A stretch of 64,000 nt of DNA from contig NZ_JOGO01000050.1 of the NCBI RefSeq assembly GCF_000719475.1, positions 1-64,000 on the forward strand, read 5' to 3'. The DNA comes from Streptomyces sp. NRRL F-5630 (GTDB lineage: Bacteria > Actinomycetota > Actinomycetes > Streptomycetales > Streptomycetaceae). The notes below the pieces were generated by a model, which saw only the letters and a list, made by a program, of their open reading frames with translations, did not search any database and was not told the DNA's origin. Made by a program: the position numbers and the translations under genes. Shown here piece by piece: positions 39,726-47,498 of this stretch; positions within the stretch are counted from its first letter, which is position 1; each line of letters starts with the position of its first letter.

Positions 39726-40745
39726 GTGCTGGGGGACGACGCGGAGCTGACCGCCGCGGTACTCGCGGCTCAGCGGGGGGACGAGGCCGCTTTCCGTACG
39801 GTGTACCGCGAGGTGCAGCCGCGCCTTCTCGGCTACATCAGGACCCTCGTCGGCGAGGCCGACGCCGAGGACGTCGCCTCCGAGTCCTGGTTGCAGATAG
39901 CCCGTGACCTGGGCCGCTTCGACGGCGACGCGGACCGGTTCCGGGGCTGGGCGGCGCGGATAGCGCGCAACCGCTCCCTCGACCACATCCGGATGCGGGG
40001 CCGCCGCCCCGCCGTCGGCGGTGACGAGTCCGAACTCACCGTGCGTCCGGGGGACTCCGACACGGCGGGCGAGGCCATCGAGGCCCTGGCGACCGGCGAG
40101 ACCCTCGCCCTCATCGCCCGCCTCCCGCAGGACCAGGCCGAGGCCGTCGTCCTCCGCGTCGTCGTGGGCCTCGACGCGAAGAGCGCCGCGGCGACCCTCG
40201 GCAAACGGCCGGGCGCGGTACGCACGGCGGCCCACCGGGGACTCAAGAGGCTGGCCGAACTCCTGGGCGGGCGCGAGGCGGACGGCAGGGGCGGGACCAC
40301 CGGTGGCGGCACGGGCATCGCCGACGCGGGGGAGGGCCCCGACCCCGCCGGGGCCGTGGGAGCCCCCGGACCCGGTGGCCCCGCCGCTCCCGGGGGCCGC
40401 GGAGGAGCGGCCGGCGCGGACGGCCCCGGCGGGGCCGGGGTGCCCGCCGGGGCGCGCGGCGCGGGCGGGCGGCTGCCCGGCGCCCCGCGCGGCACGAGGG
40501 GCACGACGGGCGCGGTGCGCGACGGCGTCCCCGGCGGTACGGGACTCCCGCCCGGCGAGAGCGAGCGCGAGCGCGGCGGGGCGCGTACGTACGGTGAGGC
40601 GGCGACCTCCGGCCGTCCCGCCCCCGCGCAGTCCGCCCGGCGTGCCGCCGTGCCCGCGCAGCGGCGGGGCGAGGGGCAGAGCGTGCGGCAGTCGGTGCCC
40701 GCCGCGGCGACGTCCTGCCCGGCCGTGGTACAGAAGGAGGCGTGA
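39726..40745 (+). CDS. ECF-type RNA polymerase sigma factor with long disordered C-terminus
   Basis: 339 aa from GTG 39726. Sigma region 2 at about 10-90 (AAQRGDEAAFRTVYREVQPR, EDVASESWLQIARDL, FRGWAARIARNRSLDHIR) and region 4 at about 125-180 (LIARLPQDQAEAVVLRVVVG, then a helix-turn-helix ending RTAAHRGLKRLAELLGG). After ~185 come about 150 Gly/Pro/Ala/Arg-rich residues with no fold, more than twice the usual tail. Its stop overlaps the next gene's ATG by one base, so that gene may encode an anti-sigma-like partner. Confidence 0.92.
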   Translation: MLGDDAELTAAVLAAQRGDEAAFRTVYREVQPRLLGYIRTLVGEADAEDVASESWLQIARDLGRFDGDADRFRGWAARIARNRSLDHIRMRGRRPAVGGDESELTVRPGDSDTAGEAIEALATGETLALIARLPQDQAEAVVLRVVVGLDAKSAAATLGKRPGAVRTAAHRGLKRLAELLGGREADGRGGTTGGGTGIADAGEGPDPAGAVGAPGPGGPAAPGGRGGAAGADGPGGAGVPAGARGAGGRLPGAPRGTRGTTGAVRDGVPGGTGLPPGESERERGGARTYGEAATSGRPAPAQSARRAAVPAQRRGEGQSVRQSVPAAATSCPAVVQKEA

Positions 40746-41752
40746 TGGCCGAGGAGTTCGAGGGACACCGGGCGAGTGGCGCGCCCGGCGGCCGTCCCGC
40801 GCGCGTCCCGCGCGCCGTCGCCCGCACGGCGCGGGCCGCGCTGCTCGCGGAGCGCCCGTACGAGACGCTCGACCCCCGTGCGCGGACCGAGGCCCGCCGC
40901 GTCGAAGCGGCGCTCGGCACCCTGACGCGTTCGACCGGGCCGTCCGGTCCCCTGGAGCCGCCCGCCGAACTGCTTGCGGTGTTCCGCGCGAACGCCGGCC
41001 GCGACGCGCGGAGCGCGGAGGCCGCCGCCAAGGCAGGTTTCGCCGCGCGGCGGGCGCGGCTGCTCGCCACCGGGGTGCTGAGCCTCGGCATGGTCGGCGG
41101 CGTCGCCGTCGCGGGCGGGACCGGGGTGCTCACCTCCTTCCCGGATGCCCCGGACGCCCCGCGCACGGTGCGGCCCCGTGATCCCGCCCCCGAGGCCCCC
41201 AGCGTCCCCGGGGGCGTGGTGCCGGGCGCCACCGCGCTCCCCGGCCCGGCGGAGGAACTGCTCGCCCCCTCCGGCGGGCCGTCCGGCTCGTCCGCCGGTC
41301 CCTCGCCGAGCGGCACGCGGCGCGCCCCCGGCGCCTCCGGCACCGCGAACGCCTGCCGCGCGCACCTGCGCGGACACGTCGAACGGGCGGCGGAGCGACG
41401 GCTCGCGGCGCTCGCGGGCGGTACGGGACGGATCGAGGCGTACTGCGCGTCGCTCCTGCGCGCCAGGACCCGCGTCCCGGGCCCCGCCCGGTCCGCCCCC
41501 GCCCCGGTGGCGCCCTCGCTGACGCTTCCGGACTTCCCGACCACGTACCCGACCTTCGGCTTCGAGGAGCCCTCCGGCGGTCCGAGCCGGAGCGCGTCCC
41601 CCACGGAGGAGCCGGGCGGCGGCGCCTCGCCGACGCGGAGCCCGCACGAGACGAGGCCGGACCCGCCGGACGAAGCGTCAACACCGCCCGGGCCCCCGGA
41701 GTCCCCGGCGCCCTCCCAGCCGTCAGCGGAGGATGCCCCGGACCTCCCCTGA
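40745..41752 (+). CDS. Putative anti-sigma-like single-span protein coupled to the sigma gene
   Basis: ATG 40745 lies 4 bases after an ideal AAGGAGG and overlaps the sigma stop. 335 aa. Residues 1-115 are helical and charged (AVARTARAALLAERPYETLD, then PPAELLAVFRANAGRDARSA), one membrane span follows (LLATGVLSLGMVGGVAVAGG), then a Pro/Ser-rich outer part with two Cys (NACRAHLRGHVERA and RIEAYCASLL). No zinc-binding anti-sigma HxxxCxxC motif is seen. Coupling and topology suggest a role as sigma partner; that is inference. Confidence 0.75.
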   Translation: MAEEFEGHRASGAPGGRPARVPRAVARTARAALLAERPYETLDPRARTEARRVEAALGTLTRSTGPSGPLEPPAELLAVFRANAGRDARSAEAAAKAGFAARRARLLATGVLSLGMVGGVAVAGGTGVLTSFPDAPDAPRTVRPRDPAPEAPSVPGGVVPGATALPGPAEELLAPSGGPSGSSAGPSPSGTRRAPGASGTANACRAHLRGHVERAAERRLAALAGGTGRIEAYCASLLRARTRVPGPARSAPAPVAPSLTLPDFPTTYPTFGFEEPSGGPSRSASPTEEPGGGASPTRSPHETRPDPPDEASTPPGPPESPAPSQPSAEDAPDLP

Positions 41753-41844
41753 GACCGCCGCGCCGGGACGCGCGCGAACGGGGTGTGACACTTTTCGCGC
41801 CCTTGACGCAGAGAGAAGTGAGCCGACTGGTCATCGGCTGTCGC

Positions 41845-41878
41845 ACGAGCCGGGGTTCCCCCCGTACCACCGGCTCGT
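41845..41878. terminator. Hairpin between convergent genes
   Basis: Perfect 9-bp stem ACGAGCCGG/CCGGCTCGT with a 16-base loop, between the ends of the sigma-partner gene and the L,D-transpeptidase gene. Confidence 0.55.
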
Positions 41879-41946
41879 TGCCACCGGCGCGGGCGGGACA
41901 CGTTCCCCCGGTCCCGTCCGCGCCTCGGCACACACAGAGCCCGCGT

Positions 41947-42852
41947 TCAGTAGACGACCACCTTGTCCCCCGTGCGCACGGTGTCGAAGAGAGCGGCGAC
42001 CTTCGCCTTGTCCCGTACGTTGACGCAGCCGTGCGAGGCGCCCGCGTAGCCGCGCGCGGCGAAGTCGGGGGAGTAGTGCACGGCCTGGCCGCCGCTGAAG
42101 AACAGCGCGTACGGCATGGCGGTGTGGTAGAGCGTCGAGACGTGGTCGCGGGACTTCCAGTAGACCTTGAAGGTGCCGTCACGGGTCGGCGTGTACGCGG
42201 AGCCGAAGCGCACGTCCATGACGGAGACGACACGCCCGTCCACCATCCAGGAGAGCGTCCGGCTCTTCTTGCTGACGCACAGCGCGCGCCCGGTGAGGCA
42301 GCGGGGATCGGGCTTCGCGGGCGGCAGTGTCGTCTCCGGGTACAGCTCGGCCTTCGTCGGCGCGGGCCCCGCCGCCCTGAGCCGCGCCCACGTCGCGCTG
42401 TCGAGCACGCCGCTCGCCCCGAGCCCCCGGTCCCGCTGGAACGCGGCGAGCGCCCGCGCGGTGACGTCCCCGAAGTACCCGGTCGGCTGCTGCCGGAAGA
42501 ACCCGAGCGACCAGAGCCGGGCCTGGAGGGCGCGTACGTCGGCGGTGCGCTGTCCCTTGCGGGGGAGGGCGGGGGCGGTGGTGCGGGGCGGAGCGCTCGG
42601 ACGCCGCGCGTCGGCGCGGGGCACGGCGCCGGTACGGGCGGGCACGGGGCTCGTACGGACCGGGGCCGGGCTCGTACGGAGCGGGGCGGGGCTCCCGGGC
42701 GCGGGGCTCGACCGGCCCTGGGCGGGCGTCGCCACGGAACCGGGCGCCTTCGCGTCACTCGGGACCCCCGCCCCGGCCACCCCGTCCACCCGGCACGCCG
42801 CGAGCACGAGCACGCCCAATACTCCCGCCACACCCACCGCTCCGCGTCGCAT
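41947..42852 (-). CDS. Lipoprotein L,D-transpeptidase with peptidoglycan-binding domain
   Basis: 301 aa from ATG 42852, with GAGGGGGA upstream. The signal ends in a lipobox LAAC (lipidated C20). A Pro/Ser-rich linker runs to about 105. Then a PG_binding_1 domain (RTADVRALQARLWSLGFF, FQRDRGLGASGVLD) and a YkuD catalytic domain with the H-G-C motif at H274-G-C276 (ASHGCVNVRD). It should form 3-3 peptidoglycan cross-links or attach proteins at the outer membrane face. Alone on its strand, divergent from the Uma2 gene. Confidence 0.94.
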   Translation of the reverse strand: MRRGAVGVAGVLGVLVLAACRVDGVAGAGVPSDAKAPGSVATPAQGRSSPAPGSPAPLRTSPAPVRTSPVPARTGAVPRADARRPSAPPRTTAPALPRKGQRTADVRALQARLWSLGFFRQQPTGYFGDVTARALAAFQRDRGLGASGVLDSATWARLRAAGPAPTKAELYPETTLPPAKPDPRCLTGRALCVSKKSRTLSWMVDGRVVSVMDVRFGSAYTPTRDGTFKVYWKSRDHVSTLYHTAMPYALFFSGGQAVHYSPDFAARGYAGASHGCVNVRDKAKVAALFDTVRTGDKVVVY

Positions 42853-43036
42853 CCGCGTCCCCCTCGTCGTCCGGACGCCTTCTGGATTCCCCGGACAGGC
42901 GGGGACGAACCCCCTCACCGTCGGCCCGGCCGCTCAGGCGGTTTATCCCACGAATCGCTGAATGGAGTGAACGAAGGCGGAACGTCTGCGCGCCCGGTTA
43001 CTCTCCCTGAAGAGTTTTCCCGCAAAGGAGGACACC

Positions 43037-43615
43037 GTGGCTGTACTGCAACACGAGCTGACGTTGAGCGAAGCTGCCGACCTGCTTGAGCAAGGGCTGC
43101 CCGGTCACCGTGTGGAGATTCTCCAGGGGAGGCTCACTGTGACACCGCCGCCGGACGGTTCGCACGCGCTGTCGTTGAGTTGGCTGGTCGAGGCGTTCGC
43201 CGGGGCGGGCGCGAGGAAGGCCGGGCTGAGGTACGTCCAGGGTCTCGGCCTCTGGCTCCCCACCCGCCCGGACGACTTCGCGATCCCGGACTTCTCGATC
43301 GTCGAGGCCCACTTCCGCGACGCCCTCGTGCGCCGCAGCTGCTACGCCCCCGAGGTCTTCCGGCTGGTCCTCGAAGTGACGTCGAGCAACTGGTCCGACG
43401 ACTTGGGCCCGAAGGTCGAGAGCTACGCCGCCGCCGGGGTGCCGGTGTACGTCGTGGTGGACCGCAAGCACGACGAGGTGCTGCTGCACCGCGACCCGGA
43501 GGACGGGGTGTACACGCGGGTGGAGCACTTCAAGCGGGGCAGCTTCGTGCCGGTCCCGGAATCGGTCGGCGTGGCGCTCGACCTGCCGGTGGACACGCTG
43601 CTCGACGGCGACTGA
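43037..43615 (+). CDS. Uma2 family (DUF820) PD-(D/E)XK-type protein
   Basis: 192 aa from GTG 43037 with AAAGGAGG 9 bases upstream. The nuclease-fold motif is visible as AIPDFSIVEA followed by LVLEVTSSNWSDD and K in LGPKVESYAAAG, the usual Asp...Glu-x-x...Lys spacing. Many copies of this family exist in Streptomyces and cyanobacteria, usually annotated as putative endonucleases; none of their roles is firm. Monocistronic. Confidence 0.9.
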   Translation: MAVLQHELTLSEAADLLEQGLPGHRVEILQGRLTVTPPPDGSHALSLSWLVEAFAGAGARKAGLRYVQGLGLWLPTRPDDFAIPDFSIVEAHFRDALVRRSCYAPEVFRLVLEVTSSNWSDDLGPKVESYAAAGVPVYVVVDRKHDEVLLHRDPEDGVYTRVEHFKRGSFVPVPESVGVALDLPVDTLLDGD

Positions 43616-43693
43616 GAGGGCGGCTGAGGCGGCGGCTGTCCGGCTGCCGGAAAGGGAGTGTTCGCGGGGGTACGCGCGTGCGACACTGCCGCC

Positions 43694-44341
43694 ATGTTCG
43701 GCGTCATAGACCTGCCCACGTACCTCGCGGGCGTGGCACTCATCGTTCTGCTGCCCGGGCCCAACTCGCTCTACGTGCTCTCGGTGGGCGCGCGGCGCGG
43801 GGTGCGGACCGGGTACAAGGCCGCTGCCGGGGTGTTCCTCGGGGACACGGTGCTCATGACGCTGTCGGCCGCGGGCGTCGCCTCGCTGCTCCAGGCGAAC
43901 GAGATGCTGTTCTCACTCGTCAAGTACGCGGGCGCCGGGTACCTGACCTGGCTCGCCTACGGCATGATCCGCTCCGCGCTCGCGCTGTGGCGCACGCGCC
44001 AGGAGCGGGCCGCCGAGGCGGCGGGCGAGGAAGCTCCGGCGGAGCGCGAGCGCCCCTTCCGCCGGGCCTTCGTGATCAGCCTCTTCAACCCGAAGGCGAT
44101 CCTCTTCTTCATCGCCTTCTTCGTGCAGTTCGTTCCAGCGTCAAACCCACTCCCGGGCTTCATCTTCCTGGGCTTCCTTGCCCAGGTCGCGAGCGCTCTG
44201 TACCTGTCGGTCTTGATCTTCAGCGGCGCTCGCCTCGCAGCGGCCTTCCGCAAGCGCAAGGCGCTCAGTGCGGGAGCTACCTCCGCAGCCGGGGTCGTCT
44301 TCCTCGGGTTCGCCTTGAAGCTGTCGTTGGCAAGCGCGTAG
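43694..44341 (+). CDS. LysE/LeuE family amino-acid exporter, chimeric 3' end
   Basis: 215 aa from ATG 43694. LysE-family start VIDLPTYLAGVALIVLLPGP with the conserved NSLYVLSVGARRGVRTGYKA; five or six membrane helices. It probably exports amino acids. From about residue 146 (base 44128 on) the base composition drops, with codons such as GTT, CTT and GCA, and the sequence differs from the displaced native tail at 47185-47404, which matches the same part of the protein (QLASALYLSVLIFTGTRLAA there, QVASALYLSVLIFSGARLAA here). So the last third was supplied by inserted DNA and the frame is preserved. Likely functional. Confidence 0.88.
   Translation: MFGVIDLPTYLAGVALIVLLPGPNSLYVLSVGARRGVRTGYKAAAGVFLGDTVLMTLSAAGVASLLQANEMLFSLVKYAGAGYLTWLAYGMIRSALALWRTRQERAAEAAGEEAPAERERPFRRAFVISLFNPKAILFFIAFFVQFVPASNPLPGFIFLGFLAQVASALYLSVLIFSGARLAAAFRKRKALSAGATSAAGVVFLGFALKLSLASA
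44128..44134. repeat. Left attachment-like core of the insertion
   Basis: GTTCGTT within CTTCGTGCAGTTCGTTCC. It marks the switch from native high-G+C exporter codons to foreign ones. Confidence 0.5.
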
Positions 44342-44422
44342 GGGGCGTCGTGTCCGATCTCGTCCGTGTTGCATCCCTGTTCGCCCACATGACCCGCGCG
44401 GATGCCGTGATCAGGGGAGTGG

Positions 44423-44461
44423 AAGAGCCCCGCCCTGACACGCAATCAGGACGAGGCTCTT
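44423..44461 (+). terminator. Hairpin after the chimeric exporter gene
   Basis: AAGAGCC pairs with GGCTCTT, with an inner CCTGA/TCAGG stem. It lies within the inserted DNA. The surrounding non-coding stretch (44342-44625) shows no gene. Confidence 0.55.
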
Positions 44462-44625
44462 GGCGTGAGAAGTGGCCTGGTGCGGGCGCCCTTCGGGACG
44501 CTGGTGGGGTCTACGCGTCAGTGCGCAGCTCTCCCGGCATGGGGCCGGCTCCGAGGACCATGGCGTGCGGGGGACAGGCGAAGAGAGTGAAGCCGGGGCC
44601 AGGCTGCTCCCCTACTGCCGTTGTC

Positions 44626-45592
44626 TCAGCGACTCTGATTGAGCGCGACGCTCAACAGGAGTTCGACCAGCCTGTGCGCAGCGTCGGGCTTGCCCATTGA
44701 GCGCGCCGCTCCCGCCATCGTCTCCCGGCGCTGTGGGTCGGACAGAAGAGGTTCCAGGGCGCCCCGCAGCGCGGACGCGGTGGCCCTGTCTCCGGTCAGC
44801 GCTACAGCGGCCTTCGACCCAGTTCGGCCCGCACTGGTGGATGACGTTGGCGACGGACAGCAGCCACGGGAGGTTTTCACGGATCACGCCGTTGATCTGC
44901 TCGCTGCCCTGGGCTCCGCCGGTGATGTAGACGGTGGGCAAGTCGGGGTCGTATCCGGTCATGCCGAGGGCGGGAACGGCCTTGGCGGGGTCGCCGGTGA
45001 GCACGGTGGGCCGGACAGGGTTGCCGGTGACGACAGCGGCAGCGGCGACGGAGTCGGGGAGAAGGCTCAGCGAGTTCTCCGACGACAGCGCGACGGCGGT
45101 CGCGGAGCGGGCGAGGACCCGGTTGGCCAGGCCGAGTCGGACGGTCTGCTCATGGATGACCAGCGGAGTCTTCGTCGCGCGGGCAGCAAACCCCACGGGG
45201 ACAGCGACATACCCCCCGGTGGAGAGGATCACGTCGGCCTGGAAGCGGCGAGCGATGGTCCGGGCCTCCAGGACGCCCTTGGGAACGCGACCCACGTCCC
45301 GCATGTTCTCAGCATTGATCATCTTCAGCGGGTTGCTGGAGCGGCGTAGCTTGCCGGTCGGCACGGTTTCGAAGGGGATGCCCTCGGCAGGGGCGACGCG
45401 GGATTCGAGCCCGGTGGCGGTGCCGACCCATAGGACGTCCACGCTCGCGCCGTGGTGGTGCATGACGGTCTGCATCTCGCGGACCGCTGTCAGGGCGGGA
45501 TAGGTGTGCCCACCCGTTCCGCCTCCCGTCACCATCAGCTTGAAGGGACGGCGAAAGGAGGCGAAACGGGTGGCGAGGGCGTCGACGGTCAC
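44626..45592 (-). pseudogene. murG-like glycosyltransferase pseudogene (internal deletion and frameshift)
   Basis: Starts at GTG 45592 and shows the MurG N-terminal domain: KLMVTGGGTGGHTYPALTAV, TGLESRVAPAEGIPFETVPT, STGGYVAVPVGFAA, HEQTVRLGLANRVLAR, and TGNPVRPTVL. After VANVIHQCGPNW the frame changes, and the C-terminal end (ALRGALEPLLSDPQRRETMA, then SMGKPDAAHRLVELLL) is found in another frame, ending at 44626. Around 60-70 residues of the second domain, including the UDP-GlcNAc-binding region, are absent. So an out-of-frame deletion has destroyed the gene. It is a paralogue carried on inserted DNA, not the essential murG of the division cluster. Confidence 0.75.
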
Positions 45593-45652
45593 AGCGTGAC
45601 GGCATCCGATCGTGAGGGCTCCGCATCCGACGAGCCGGAGCCGACGGCGGTC

Positions 45653-46454
45653 ATGCGAACCTCCCGGACGATATCAGGCAATCTGACCTTGGTGAGGAGC
45701 CAGCCGACCCCGGCGGCTGACGCGGCTGGAGGCTGGTGAGAACTCGGTTGTCGACATCGCGGACGTGATCGCGCTCTGCGAGAACTACGCGGCGCCGCGA
45801 GAGAAGCGTGCTCTGCTGCTCGAATACGCCGCGGTGACGAAGAGCAAGCGAGACTGGTGGCAGACTCCCGAGTTCCGACTGGCCATCCCGCCATCGTTCA
45901 AGGCTTACCTGGGTCTTGAGGCGACTGCCGAGAGTCTGAACAACTACAAAGCCGAGTTCGTGCCCGGCCTCCTTCAGACGGAGGGGTACGTATGGACGAT
46001 CCACGAGCGCTCGCACGAAAGGCTCCCAAGCGACGAGATCGACCGCATCGTTGCCGTCCGCATGACTCGACAGGAGGCTCTTCACCGTGTGGAGGCCCCC
46101 TTGCAATTCGCTGCGATCATCAACGAGGCCGTCTTGTACCGTCAGGTCGGTGGTCCGGACGTCATGCGGGCTCAGGTACAGCATCTGTGCGAAATGGCCA
46201 TGCAGCCGGGCGTTCGGATTCAGGTCGTGCCGTTCAAGGCCGGCGCTCATGCCGGTGTGAACGGTTCGTTCATGCTCCTGCGGTTCGAAGATGCTCAGCC
46301 GATCGTCTACCTGGAGAACCTAGGCGGTGCGTCAGTCATGCGTAAGCCTAAGAGCGTTGACCAGTACGAACGAGCGTTCACCGACCTCCAGATTCTTGCC
46401 TTGGGAGAACGAGATTCCCTCGGCATGATGAAAGAAGCAATCAAGGAGCATTGA
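45653..46454 (+). pseudogene. XRE/DUF5753 regulator with deleted helix-turn-helix
   Basis: An ATG at 45653 opens with MRTSRTISGNLTLVR, typical of the family start, but the frame ends early at 45739. The expected end of the HTH (RRLTRLEAGENSVVDIADVI) is in a second frame that continues to 46454 through a full DUF5753 domain (YLGLEATAESLNNYKAEFVP, LLQTEGYVWTIHERSHERL, VRIQVVPFKAGAHAGVNGSF). So roughly 30-40 HTH residues are missing with a frameshift. The DUF5753 part can still be translated alone from GTG 45765 (229 aa), so a truncated product is possible. Followed 5 bases later by its usual DUF397 partner. Confidence 0.7.
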
Positions 46455-46459
46455 TTCAG

Positions 46460-46672
46460 ATGACCAACCACGCCGCACTGACCGGGGCTCGCTGGTTCCG
46501 TTCAAGTTACAGTAATGACCAGGCCGGGAATTGCGTCGAGGGCGCAAGGCTCGAAGGTGCGGCCATGGCAGTGCGGGACTCGAAGGACCCGAACGCCGGG
46601 GCGTTCGTTTTTCGAGCAGATGCCTGGGGTGCTTTCCTCAACACAGTTAAGGGACGCACCGCAGAAATGTAG
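46460..46672 (+). CDS. DUF397 domain protein
   Basis: 70 aa from ATG 46460, five bases after the DUF5753 reading frame. Matches DUF397: ARWFRSSYSNDQAGNCVEGA, then AVRDSKDPNAGAFVFRADAW and FLNTVKGR. These small proteins are nearly always encoded just after an XRE/DUF5753 regulator and form regulator-partner pairs in Streptomyces. Here the partner's HTH is damaged, so the pair is probably not functional as a DNA-binding system. Confidence 0.9.
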   Translation: MTNHAALTGARWFRSSYSNDQAGNCVEGARLEGAAMAVRDSKDPNAGAFVFRADAWGAFLNTVKGRTAEM

Positions 46673-46690
46673 CCCCGATGTGGGAAGACG

Positions 46691-46717
46691 GAGCCCCGAG
46701 CGCAACGCTCGGGGCTC
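46691..46717 (+). terminator. Terminator after the DUF397 gene
   Basis: Perfect 12-bp stem GAGCCCCGAGCG/CGCTCGGGGCTC with a 3-base loop, followed by a pyrimidine run including TTT. Confidence 0.88.
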
Positions 46718-46753
46718 CTGTCGTTTCCCCCCCCACATGGGATGTGTGTGTCA

Positions 46754-46828
46754 ATTCATTCATGAGCGGTCGTGACGGGTCTCGATTGTGCTGAGAACCA
46801 CGGAAGCGGCCATTGATTCATTCATGAG
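46754..46828. repeat. 13-bp direct repeat around an unknown gene's 3' end
   Basis: ATTCATTCATGAG occurs at 46754-46766 and 46816-46828, 62 bases apart. It overlaps the last codons of the minus-strand gene. Probably a product of replication slippage or a small deletion in the inserted DNA. Confidence 0.6.
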
Positions 46829-47137
46829 TGCCATCCGTGTAGCCCAGAATGCCGAGAAGGGCTCTTGGGGGGAGGTGGAATAGGGTGCCTTCTTGGTGGC
46901 TGAGACCCCCAAGTCCCGGGCGACTCCCACCAGGCGGATACCTTCGCGGAGCGAGTGGCGGCGTAGATCCAGCTCCTGTCGTGCCAGGCTGGTGGTCTCC
47001 TCCGTGAGCACGGACAGGCGCACGGACAGCAGTCCTCGGAGTGCGTCCTCCGGTAGGGCGTCGTTCGCTGCCTCCAGCTCGGCAAGCTCCAGGAGTTCGT
47101 CTGCGGTCCAGTCGGGGGCGGTCGTCTTCGGTGCCAT
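46760..47137 (-). CDS. Unknown small helical protein carried on the inserted DNA
   Basis: 125 aa from ATG 47137. Charged helical sequence: TAPDWTADELLELAELEAAN, then LRGLLSVRLSVLTEETTSLA, QELDLRRHSLREGIRLVGVA and RDLGVSATKKAP. The GIRLVGVARDLGVS stretch resembles a minimal helix-turn-helix of the Hin/RpiR type. No family recognised. It lies at the right end of the insertion, where an integrase or directionality factor would be expected, but neither fold is evident. The C-terminal ~35 residues look atypical and lie over the 13-bp repeats, so the end may be rearranged. Confidence 0.55.
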   Translation of the reverse strand: MAPKTTAPDWTADELLELAELEAANDALPEDALRGLLSVRLSVLTEETTSLARQELDLRRHSLREGIRLVGVARDLGVSATKKAPYSTSPQEPFSAFWATRMALMNESMAASVVLSTIETRHDRS

Positions 47138-47184
47138 CCGGCGCAGCCGTACGCGCAGTTGGATGCTGGAACTATCTTCATTCG

Positions 47185-47404
47185 GTTCGTTGACCCCGCC
47201 TATGCCCACCCCGCGCTCTCCTTCGTCGTGCTCGGCTTCTTCGCCCAGCTCGCCAGCGCCCTCTACCTGAGCGTCCTCATCTTCACCGGCACCCGCCTCG
47301 CCGCCGCCTTCGCCCGCCGCCGTCGCCTCCGCGCCACCGTCACCTCCGCGGCGGGCGCCCTCTTCCTCGGCTTCGCGGTGAAGCTCTCGCTGAGCGGCGT
47401 CTGA
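47185..47404 (+). pseudogene. Displaced native 3' end of the LysE/LeuE exporter gene
   Basis: The reading frame through 47404 gives FVDPAYAHPALSFVVLGFFA, then QLASALYLSVLIFTGTRLAA and SAAGALFLGFAVKLSLSGV, collinear with the C-terminal third of the exporter encoded at 43694-44341. Its base composition matches the host flank. It has lost its own start and upstream two thirds, consistent with separation by an insertion at GTTCGTT (47185-47191). Confidence 0.8.
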
Positions 47405-47498
47405 GCCGCCCGCTCCTCCGGCAGCCCCGGCTCCCGGCGCCCTTGGATCCGCCGTCGGCGCCGGGGGCGGCCGTCGTTGGTTCCTCGCCCGGAGGGGC

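Larger units (their letters stand above)
44128..47191. mobile_element. Decayed integrative element inserted in the exporter gene
   Basis: The 7-base core GTTCGTT at 44128-44134 recurs at 47185-47191. Joining the left and right flanks across it restores an uninterrupted LysE/LeuE reading frame through FFVQFVDPAYAHPALSFV. Between the cores the G+C drops; one line counted by eye, 46381-46440, is 31 of 60 G+C against clearly higher flanks. The insert carries a compatible 3' end of the target gene, a habit of site-specific integrative elements. Contents: murG-like pseudogene, damaged XRE gene, DUF397 gene, unknown gene. No integrase or excisionase is recognisable, so mobility has probably been lost. 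Confidence 0.65.

Noticed and set aside
44342..44625. Search for an integrase remnant in the inserted DNA
   Set aside because: Translations of this stretch gave no recombinase-like segment; only a hairpin could be supported.
44626..45592. Calling the murG-like gene the essential MurG
   Set aside because: It lacks the donor-binding part of domain 2, is frameshifted, and lies on inserted DNA away from any division cluster.
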